Assembly: GCA_033439265.1 (NCBI GenBank)
Contig: JAVTVX010000035.1
Span: 20,176,001 to 20,240,000, forward strand
Origin: Dillenia suffruticosa
Lineage: Eukaryota; Streptophyta; Magnoliopsida; Dilleniales; Dilleniaceae
Length of the DNA: 64,000 bases
Direction: 5' to 3'
Position numbers and translations under genes: made by a program. The notes under the pieces are model-generated. The model made no database searches, was not told where the DNA came from, and worked only from the letters and a program-made list of their open reading frames with translations. This document shows, piece by piece, positions 1 to 10,000 of the stretch (positions within the stretch are counted from its first letter, which is position 1; the number at the start of each line of letters is the position of its first letter).

Positions 1-486
1 GTTTTATCTGTCTGCTTTTTGTTCTCTGATAAGCTTCCGTAGATGTTGGAACTCAAATTTCTAAGAAAGTCTGATGAAGTTCATTTTTGTGTGGAGCAGA
101 GTGCTAATGTTTGCCATTTTGGATGAAAATTTGATGCAAGGCTTCTTTTGTTGTTTTGGCAGAATAAGGGATACGTATGGAAATTTGTAGGTGAAAACTT
201 AACTAATTGTTGCTTGTGAGTAAGCCACGAAAGTGTAGGTATTTTACCTGGACAAAATTTTGCACGTTTCTTTGATATACTGGACATTCTACTTCTTCGA
301 GAAATATATCTGATTTCTTCATGTTATTCGAGTTCTTCCCGAAATAAGTTTTCTAGATAGATGTCTTTTTAGAATTTTGGTGATTGATCTGAATACCATA
401 CTAGCAACCCTAGTGGAATTTGATCCAAAACTTTGTTATAACTTCGGAGTTTTGAGCTGTTTTAATGGTGTTAATGCTGTTGACAG
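1..486 (+). other. Intron of RPA1 (3' part)
   Basis: Intron-like, T-rich sequence with no open coding frame of its own. It ends in an AG acceptor at 485-486, directly before the first RPA1 codons that match the family. The RPA1 start codon and the exons for its N-terminal protein-interaction fold (roughly the first 100 residues) must lie upstream of this window. Confidence 0.75.
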
Positions 487-2164
487 GATCATTGTTGTGC
501 TGAACCTGGAGACAATAATACCAGATTGTCAGATAATTGGGAATCCACAGATGCTCACTGAATCTAATTCAACAGCAAACAAAACAGCAAGTACAGCATC
601 TGCTTATCAAAATCCTGAGCATGTGAGGGCAACCGGCAATATTATGAATGCCAGGAGTAGTTCTCTTAATATGCAAGGTTATCAGCCAACAGTTCAAGCT
701 CCTGCCCAAAGTAAAACTAATAGTATGCAGAGCTACCGTCCAATGGTTCAACCTCCATATCAACCACCTCCAAACTACAGAGGTCATGGCGCAATTATAA
801 AGAATGAGGCACCTGCACGCATAGTTCCAATTGCTGCTTTAAATCCATATCAGGGACGGTGGGCTATTAAGGCTAGAGTAACTTTAAAAGGAGATCTCCG
901 CCGATACAATAATGCTCGGGGAGATGGGAAGGTCTTTTCCTTTGACCTTCTTGATTCTGATGGAGGTGAAATACGGGTGACCTGCTTCAATGCTGTGGTT
1001 GACCGCTTTTATGACATTATTGAGGTTGGTAAAGTTTATGTGATCTCAAAGGGTAGTTTAAAGCCTGCTCAGAAAAACTTCAACCATCTGAACAACGCGT
1101 GGGAGATATTCTTGGAAGCAACTTCGACTGTGGACCTCTGCCCTGATGAAGATGCTTCTATTCCGAAGCAGCAGTTCTCCTTCAGGTCTATCAATGAAAT
1201 TGAGTTTGCCGAGAACAATGCAATCCTTGATGTTATTGGGATTGTAATATCTGTAAATCCTTCCACCCCCATTTTGAGAAAGAATGGAATGGAAACTCAG
1301 AGGAGAATTTTGAACCTGAAGGATGAATCTGGTTGGAGTGTTGAGCTGACAATGTGGGGTGATTTCTGCAACAGAGAAGGTCAGAAGTTGCAAGACATGC
1401 TTGATTCTGGTCTTTCCCCAATTTTGGCAGTCAAAGCCGGTAAAGTCAATGACTTCAGTGGCAAATCCATAGGGACAATATCTGCAACACAACTCTTCAT
1501 AAACCCAGATTTCCCGGAAGCTCATAGGTTGAGACATTGGTTCGATAGTGGTGGTAGGAATACAGCTTCTCAGTCAATCTCTAGAGAAGTTACGCCTGGT
1601 GGACCAAAGAATGAGATTCGCAAATTTGTGTCCCAGATCAAAGATGAGGGTCTTGGAAGATCAGATAGGCCAGATTGGGTCACAATAAGGGCAACTGTGG
1701 TATTTATTAAGACCGATAATTTTTGCTATACCGCATGCCCTTTGATGATTGGAGATAGACAGTGTAATAAGAAAGTGACCAAGTCCGGAGACACAAGATG
1801 GCAATGTGACAGGTGCAATCAGGAACTTGAAGAGTGCGATTATAGATATCTTCTCCAAGCACAAATTCAAGACCACACAGGGTTAACTTGGGTGACTGCA
1901 TTCCAGGAGTCTGCTGAAGAGATGTTAGGTTGTTCTGCAAAGGAATTGTACTTCTTGAAATATGAAGAGGAAGATGATGCTAGATTTTCAGGGGCAATGA
2001 AAGCTAGCCTCTTCAAACAATATCTTTTTAGGCTTAAAATCAAGGAGGAATTGTATGGTGATGAACAGAGGTTGAAGATTGCTGTCGTTAAGGCAGAGAA
2101 AGTGGATTATGCCGCAGAGAGTAGGCACCTGGTTAACTTGATTGCAAGAAGAAATCTCTTATAA
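487..2164 (+). CDS. RPA1: Replication protein A 70 kDa DNA-binding subunit, partial (5' exons outside window)
   Basis: Largest subunit of the heterotrimeric single-stranded-DNA-binding protein RPA, acting in the nucleus in replication, repair and recombination. This exon starts after the acceptor at 485-486 with the conserved segment IVVLNLETIIPDCQIIGNPQ. A low-complexity N/Q/P-rich linker follows, then three OB folds: DBD-A (about 820-1140, starting ARIVPIAALNPYQGRW), DBD-B (about 1155-1510) and DBD-C (about 1660-2150). DBD-C keeps the zinc ribbon C-x8-C-x13-C-x2-C (about 1735-1820). The protein ends soon after DBD-C, without the CCHC tail typical of plant RPA1C/E, which favours the RPA1A or B type; the adjacent PSBX favours RPA1A. 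The frame can be read 5' to 377, but that part does not match the family and there is no ATG at that point. It is convergent with PSBX. Confidence 0.93.
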
Positions 2165-2562
2165 ATGGTCTAAGACTGCGCAATTGATCATTGATATATC
2201 GTTGAGCACAGAATCAAACTCCAGGTGGTAATTCTCTTCCAGGACCTCATTAGGGTTTTTCACGTGTAATTCTTTATACATCTCGATTTTTCACGGTTTG
2301 TAATAGTTAGCAAATAGGAATAGGTCTAATTCCTTTACTAGGGGATCTCATTGTTAAGATGCTGCTGCCGAAATGAACTAACCGGGGCCTTTACTCATAT
2401 TCTAGAGAAAACCATGCTTCATTGTAGTGCATGAATGGAAATTGAAGTTTGTTTTGATACACATCTTCCATAGAAATTACATAAGCAAATATATGACACT
2501 AGATGGATAAATGGAGGGAGGGAGGGAGGGAGGGAGAGATCCAAAAATTTTCAAATTTGTGC
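2165..2562. other. Convergent 3' region between RPA1 and PSBX
   Basis: Shared 3' flank of the tail-to-tail pair. The first 250 bases are probably the RPA1 3'UTR. A short (GGGA)n microsatellite at about 2514-2536 lies just beyond the PSBX stop codon. No other gene was seen. Confidence 0.5.
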
Positions 2563-2928
2563 TCAGCTCCTCTTGACAGGATCAAAGTTAGCAACACCAA
2601 TGACCGCACCAACAAGGGCACCAAGCACGACTCCTCCGGCTATGATGCTGAGCAAGAAGTTCTTCAGCGATGGTGTAACATCCGAAGCAGCTTCAGCCAC
2701 GTCCGGAATCACCATGGAAGCTGTCATTGCAGCTGCAGTCGCTCCAGCAATTGCCTTCTCCTTCATCGAAGAAGCCTTCACTTGGAATCTTCCACCGGTT
2801 TTTGCTGCTTGCATAGCCTTTGAAGGCCTAACAGACAGTGGCCTGAAGAATGCTTCAGAGTCTTGCAGCCTCTTTTGGCTGGTTGAGGTCAATGGCATAG
2901 CCATCATGACCACAGAAGTTGAAGCCAT
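2563..2928 (-). CDS. PSBX: Photosystem II reaction centre protein X, chloroplast precursor
   Basis: Intronless gene for a 121-residue precursor of PsbX, a small one-helix subunit of the photosystem II core that binds near cytochrome b559 and affects the QB site. The N-terminus is a Ser/Arg-rich stromal transit peptide (about residues 1-50). A second hydrophobic Ala-rich stretch (about 58-80) ends in AEA, the thylakoid lumen processing site. The mature part has one transmembrane helix (about 92-112) and the hallmark end NFDPVKRS. The start ATG at 2926-2928 gives the usual precursor length. Neighbour RPA1 is convergent, 398 bp away; PSBX is also next to RPA1A in Arabidopsis. Confidence 0.95.
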   Translation of the reverse strand: MASTSVVMMAMPLTSTSQKRLQDSEAFFRPLSVRPSKAMQAAKTGGRFQVKASSMKEKAIAGATAAAMTASMVIPDVAEAASDVTPSLKNFLLSIIAGGVVLGALVGAVIGVANFDPVKRS

Positions 2929-3288
2929 TGATGTTTGTAAATGTGGACTTGATGGCTCAGCTCAATCTCTCTCTGCTTAGCCGTCTTCTTTGTTTCGATG
3001 GAAATGAGGGTTTTTGATTTTGAGAGATGAAGAAAGTGTGGGGTTGGGTTCAGAGGTGAAAATCAGGATTGCCTTTTGGTCATCTCAAATCTTTTGTCCT
3101 ACGTGGCAGCTTCTCCTTCTGGGAATGGTGGATAAGGTTATCCCATTCAACCAAGTCATCTAATTTTCATCAAGTTGGGATTCTTGAACGTGCTTGTTTG
3201 AGCTTCAACATCAAACACAAATCCTGACCGCTAATTAACTCCAATATTTCTTATTTTTTTTCCATTTTTTGTCTGGTTTCCCAAAAAA

Positions 3289-3330
<42 letters not shown>

Positions 3331-4062
3331 GAATTAGAAGCCTAATTAAGGGACAAAAATAGCTGAACACATGCCTTGGAGGAATGTCACTTTTTCCATC
3401 ATGGGACCGGGACTTTTCGGTTGTTAGTCTAAATGGATGGTTGTGATAAATCTTATTGTTACGACCCCTCTATGGAATACCACGGGAATATTCACTTATC
3501 ACTCCTAAAGCAAACTCTTCTAACATAGTTTATTAAACTATCAAGTAATCACAACTCATATATATAGGGTATGAGACTGAAACCAATTCATGATAATGAG
3601 AACTGGGATTTGAAAGTGTGTTAGAAATAATGCCTGACAGAATGTAAGACCAAACGATGACAAGTTCATGATGATCTTATATGCCCAAACTATGGTAATA
3701 AAATATGTGCCGAAACTCAATGCGCATTTTCTATTGCCTAACTGATACAAAATACACACAAAATATACACTTGGCCTAAAAGAATACAAAAATAAAACTA
3801 TTGTACAAACACAACATACGATTTTGTATTATTTTCTCCCTTCATTTTAGCTCAAACGAAGGTACAGGAAAATATTGTGCTCAAATGAAATCCAAGAACT
3901 TCATAAATTCCATTCCTTTGATCTATGCAGCTCCATCAATGTACCTGTCAGTTCAAAATATGAATTCATTGCCATGTCTGACACTAGCATTTGAACACTA
4001 CAAAACTACATATTAGTGGTTGAACATACTTGCCACAGAATGGATCTCTCAGCACCAAGTGA
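2929..4062. other. Intergenic: PSBX promoter side and MSL 3' flank
   Basis: The first few hundred bases are the likely PSBX 5'UTR and promoter. A (GA)n microsatellite sits at about 3297-3327 after an A-run. The remainder to 4062 is AT-rich spacer and MSL 3'UTR, with no family-like coding frame on either strand. Confidence 0.5.
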
Positions 4063-7000
4063 TCATCTCTGTGTTTGAATTGGGAAATTGGTTGAGCCAA
4101 CACAGCTGAAGTGAACTTCTTGAGGCAAGAGATTGTACTTAATATTAAGCTCTTCGAATATTCTCTTCAGCTCTAAGACTAGCTCTGATCTCCGGCTGCT
4201 TTTGTCCCCGTAGTTCTGAAAGTTTATTGTATGATTGACATATAATCCCATTTGAATCTTGTTTACATCCACAATTTCCTTCACTGTAATACTGTGGTTC
4301 GGGCGCCAATATTTGGGCTTGCTATCTATGTACCTGTAAATCCAAGAAGCCAATTTTCGGATCATAGTCGATAAATATGGGAAGATATGCCGGGGGTAGA
4401 AGACATTGAAGTTCACATACGCTTTAATTTTTGTTTTTAGAGCTGCAATGGTCTCCACTGAAGTGGAAAAATCGACACAAAACTCCACAGATTCACTCAT
4501 TTCTGGGCTTCTGTAGAAGTTGCTGATGGGTTTTGTAGCTAAAACTGCATTCGGATAGAATATCTTTTCATTGTCATATCTTAGAAAGACTGTTGTTAAG
4601 ATGTTCATTTCCTCAACAATCATCTGCAAGAGTTGAAATAACACAGAAAAATGAATTGCAGGAAACTTTGACAGAACTGTAAGATATGCAATAGAGGCAA
4701 ATGATGATACCTGGATGCCATCAACGACACAGCGATCACCTACGTCAAATGGGTGCATCACAAATACAAATATGATGGCTTCAAACACAGTCTTGCAAGT
4801 GTTACTAAACATGAATGCGACAAGCAAGAGCTGGGATGAGATGAAGACAAGTACTTGAGTGGTTGCAAATCCCATCAAGAGCAACCATACAATGATAATT
4901 ATGACAAGCACAATGGCTGAAACTATTTTGTTTAGCTCCTCTATGGCTGTTTTGGTGTCATCTAAAGAATGTGCTAAAGACTTGCGCTCAAGGTACACCT
5001 TTACCTGCAAACAAGAGTACGTCTATTTAAGTTAACAACAAATTTTCCACAACCATATGCCGTACTCCAAATATTTCTTATATTTAATGAGAAAGAAATC
5101 CGCCCTCCTATATATTCATGCTAAGTTCATACCAAGTTACAAACCATCAAAGAAAACCGAACCAGACAAAGAACAAACACAAAGGCAAGATTACATCCAC
5201 AGGCAAAGAGAAGCAAAACTCGCTATCAGAGAGTAAGAAATCTGCGGTACAATGAACGAGATCTCTCCCTAGAAACCCTAGCCCCAAAGAAACAAATCTC
5301 TCTATCAATCTTTTAGCCAACCAAAATGAAAAAACATGTATATACACTAACCGGCCCAACTCTAAGGCTCCAATCTCCACTGCGATGTTTCAACGATAAC
5401 AACAAAAAATTGAGCTTTAATCCTAACATTTGGAATCGATTATTTAGGAAACAAATTTAAAAATAATAAATAAATAAATAACAATAAAAATAACAATAAA
5501 AGTAAAGATAAAAATAAATAAATAAATAAATATATATATATCTAAAATATGTTTGTTTAATTTGTGCAGATTTTTCTACGTCACTCATTTTTATCCAATG
5601 TCATCTTCTCGTCTAAATCCTTAACTATCATATTTTTACCGATAATTTGTATCCAAATTTTCAACGGTTTATCTCTATGTTTTACTAGATCTCCTATATT
5701 TAAGTTCTCGATTCTCTTAACTAGTACGTTTTTAGGTCGTCTTTGCACATGTTCAAACTATTTCAGACAATATTCGCATTTTATTTACAATTGAACAAAT
5801 TCTCAATTTGTTATGAATATTTTTATTTCTAATTTTATCTTTTCTAGTTTTACCACACATCCACCTAAATATTTTCATATCTGTCATTTTTTATTCTAGT
5901 TGTTATTTAATAGTCCAGCACTCGTACCATATAATAGTGTAGGTCTGATCGTAATTTTATAGAACTTTCCTTTCAAATACAGTGATATCGTGCGATCGCA
6001 AATCATTCTGAATGCTCTTCTCCATTTCATCCAACCCGCTTGAATCCTATGGTTCATATCTCCATTTATATTACCATCATTTTGAATGATAGAACCTATA
6101 TATCTAAATCGTTCACTTTTTAGTATATTTTGTCCATCTAATCTAATTGTTTCTTGATCGTTCCGATAATTGTCGCTAAACATATATTTCATATACTCAA
6201 ATTTCGATCTACTCAATATAAATCCTCTAGATTTTAGTGTAATGTTCCATAACTCTAATTTAGCACTGTTGAAATTTGAAATGTGGAAATTTTGGTAGTT
6301 GAATTAGGTTTTGGTGAGCAATGGTTTGAAATTTTGAAGGAAAATGGAAGGTTTGTTTAAAGATGTTGAAAAACAACAAAAGAAGAGACTTGATATATGT
6401 GAATAAACACAATTCTATTTCTTTGATGAAATATCAAATATACAAAAATATTGTAGAGACTATATTTTAAAATAAAACACAATTTTGAGAGACTTTCTAA
6501 CTCTAAAAATGATACAAGTAGACAATGCTTCAAGGTATCTTACAAGTGAAGATAACAGTCTTATTTATAGCCTAAAAGGAAAAACTAACCGGTAGACACA
6601 AATCCAAAAACTAGCTGTTATAAATTTTGCCCGTTCTACCCCTGCATTGTTTGGTCTTCTTTTGGATCTGCTATATAGTCACTTAGGGCCTTGATTGGAG
6701 ATTCATTTAATGGACTTGAAGTCTCCTTTGAGTGGGCCGAAGGTGGGCAATGAATGGGCCTAATTTTGGGTCAAGTTTCTAGGCAGATTTCTGGACATTT
6801 TCTGTCTAGAAATCTGTCAATCTTTCAGCTTATTTTGGGCAGCCTTCTTGGGCCATGGTTTGCTTCATTTTGAGCCTTTTTTTCTCCCTTTTTTCTTTGA
6901 ATTTTTGATTGAATTTACTATCCAAATTGTTGGCGGATTAGGGCTATATATTTGGGAGGTATCCATTCACACATCTTTTGGAATGCTTCATCGTCATCTT

Positions 7001-10000
7001 CAACACTTCCCTTCAAGTCCGACAAATGGAATTCCATAGAGTCGTGACTTTGAGAGATAGTGATGGAAGGTTGAGTTTCTTGAGATTCCCTGGCCTTCTT
7101 TTTTCTATTCTTCTTTTTCTTCTTTTTGGTCTTGTTTTTTTACTCCCCCTCAATGACTTGAGCATTACAAGCTATATAAACATGGCTTATTTATTGTGCT
7201 CCCCCTTACTCCTTAGTTAGAGCTTCGATAGGCAGATTCAGAGGTGTTTTATCACCTAATTCTGCAAAGTAAAGATCATCTTGGGCAAATTTCATTTCTT
7301 TCGATATATATGCCGTGTTAGTTTTAGGATCACAACAAATATATCTATTTTTTGTCTCATATCTTAAGAATATACATCGCACTCCATTCATGTAGCAAAC
7401 ACACCCAAATTTTCTAAGATACAAAAGGTTTGGTTTGCTATTTCTAATGATTTCTGTTGGAGATTTTTCATGAAATTTATAGTGTGGAATGCGACTGTAT
7501 GTGTATGTGGCGGTGCTAATAGCATCACACCAATATTCACGAGTCAAGTGTGTGTCATCTAATAATGATAGTGCCATTGTGTTTTTGTCTTCCTCATTTA
7601 TTCTGAAATTTTCTTGACTCATGATTTCTAGTTCAATGTCCTTTTGTTTTAAAAAACTTTCAAAGTTTGGGTATATGTTATTTCTATCATCCGTTCTAAG
7701 TGTTTGAATTGATGCATTGTATACCTTAGTAACTAGATGATAGTATTTTTTAAATACATTATGTGTTTGTGCCATTTTCTTAAGCATATATACCCATGTA
7801 TATCTAGAGTGATAATCAATAAATGATATAATATATTTGTATCATTCTCTAGACATGAAAGGGATTTGTTTAATATGCCAATGCACATATTTAAAAGCAT
7901 TTAAATTTGGATCGGAGGTTATTCCTTTAATAGGTAGTTCACTCCTTCTTTGATACGGTCTTGCTCTATTTGGTTTGAGGTTTGGATGTAAGTCCCAACA
8001 TCTTCTTCGATGTGAGCTTGTCTTTGGCAATGGGTGCATACGTTTTCAGCATGTTATTCCTCCACCGTCACCTTGAAGCCGTAGGACTCCATTTGTGGTC
8101 GACTTTCTTCCTCAAGCCTTTTAAAGGTTTCGGCCCTTTGGATCATTCATCTTACCTCCTTATAAGATGGTAGAGCTTTCTTTATTAGGATTTCTTGGCA
8201 CACCACTTTGAATGGCTCTCCAAGGGAAATGAGAAAGGCAAATGTCTTGTCTTCATTTCTTCTTTGTTGAAGAATATTGAGATCCATTGTTAGTGGTTTC
8301 AATGTCTCCAATTCTGTCCATAGTCATTTGAGGTCGCCGAAGGCTTGGGGTAGAGTTTTGTCATCTCTTTGAAGTTTAGAGATTTGTTATTGAAATTCAA
8401 AAACTCTTCCCAATTTGTGTTTGTTGCCATAGAGACCTTCCAAAGTATCTCACACGGTCTTGGCATTTGAACAGCCCCTCACCATGCTTTGATATGCTTC
8501 ATCCATTGATGTGAGGAGCTTGAGAGTGATGCCATCATTTTGTTTCTTCCATTGCTCAAATTTGGGGTGTGTGGACTCAAGAGCCTCTTTTTGGATATGT
8601 TCCAAAGAATCTAAAATATTTAAGAGCCTTTGGATTATGGCAGCCCATTGAGGGTAATTTTCAGAAGTGAGGGAAGGAAATGTAACCCGTTCTGATACCA
8701 TGTTGAAATTTGAAATGCGGAAGATTTGGCAATTGAGCTAAATTTTGGTGAGCAATGATTTGCAACTTTGAAAGAAGATGAAAGGTTTGTTTGAAAATAT
8801 TGAAAAACAATAAAATTTATTTGAAGATGTTGAAGAACAACAAAACAAGAGACTTGATGTATGTGAATAAACACAATTCTATTTCTTTAATAAAGTATCA
8901 AATATACAAAAATATTATAGAGACTATACTCTAAAATATAACACAATTTTAAGAGATTTTCTAACTCTAAAAATGATACAAGGAGACAATGCTCCAAGGT
9001 GTCTTACAAGTGAAGATAAGAGTCTTATTTATAGCCTAAAAGGAAAAACTAGCTGCTAGACACAAAAACTAGCCGGTAGACACAAATCCAAAAACTAACC
9101 GTTATAAATTCTACCCATTCTGTCCATTCTGCCCATTCTGCTCATTCTGCCCCTGCATTGTTTAGACTTCTTTTGGACCTGCTATATAGTCACTTAGGCC
9201 CTTGATTGGAGCTTCATTTAATGGACTTGAAGTCTCCTTTGAGTGGGCTGAAGGTGGGCAGTGAATGTACCTAATTTTGGGCCAAGTTTTTGGGTAGTTT
9301 TCTGGACATTTTCTATCTAAAAATCTGTTTATCTTTCTGCTTATTTTGGGCAGCCTTCTTGGGCCATGGTTTGCTTCATTTTGAGCCTTTTCTTCTCTTC
9401 TTTTTTTTGGATTTTTGATTGAATTTGCTATCCAAATTGTTGGCGTATTAGGACTATATATTCGGGAGGCATTCATTCACACATCTCTCGGAATGCTTCA
9501 TCGTCATCTTTAACAAGCACTAATACCCTTTATAATTTTATCAACTAGCACTATATCATCTGCCAAAAGCATATACCTTAATATTTCATTTTGTATACTT
9601 TTTGTGATTTCATCTATCTGCTTATTTTGGGCAGCCTTCTTGGGCCATGATTTGCTTCATTTTGAGCCTTTTCTTCCCTTCTTTTTCTTGGATTTTTGAT
9701 TGAATTTGCTATCCAAATTGTTGGCGTATTAGGGTTATATATTCGGGAGGTATTCATTCACACATCTCTCGGAATGCTTCATCGTCATCTTCAACAAGCA
9801 CTAATACCCTTCAAATTTCATCTAACACTATATCATCTGCCAAAAGCATATACCTTGATATTTCATTTTGTATACTTTTTGTTATTTCATCTATCACTAT
9901 TACAAAAAGAATAAAATTTAATGCCGAATTTTTATAGAATCCAATGTTAACGGGAAAACTATCGCTCAAACTCGCGTAAGTTTTTACATTGGTTATAATT

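Larger units (their letters stand above)
6267..9515 (-). mobile_element. Ty1/copia LTR retrotransposon, internally deleted, inserted into the LINE
   Basis: A 3,249-bp element bounded by two LTRs that both start TGTTGAAATTT and end AACA. It is flanked by a perfect 5-bp duplication AGCAC (6262-6266 and 9516-9520). Read on the minus strand, the 5' LTR (8701-9515) is followed by a primer-binding site, a gag fragment (about 8700-8000, starting VSERVTFPSLTSENYPQW, with stops and shifts), then an integrase remnant (about 7860-7206, with REYWCDAISTATYTYSRIP). Protease, reverse transcriptase and RNase H are missing, so the element is non-autonomous. The LTRs differ by many substitutions and indels (739 against 815 bp), so the insertion is not recent. 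Confidence 0.9.

Noticed and set aside
1058..1537. 159-codon open frame on the minus strand inside RPA1
   Set aside because: It is antisense to the strongly conserved DBD-A/DBD-B coding exon, has no family features, and is explained by codon bias of the sense gene.
2503..2980. Plus-strand frames across PSBX
   Set aside because: They overlap the well-supported PSBX gene on the opposite strand and have low-complexity composition.
9617..9796. Apparent third, solo LTR of the copia element
   Set aside because: It lacks the first 630 bases of the LTR and its own target duplication, and it fits exactly as part of a tandem duplication.
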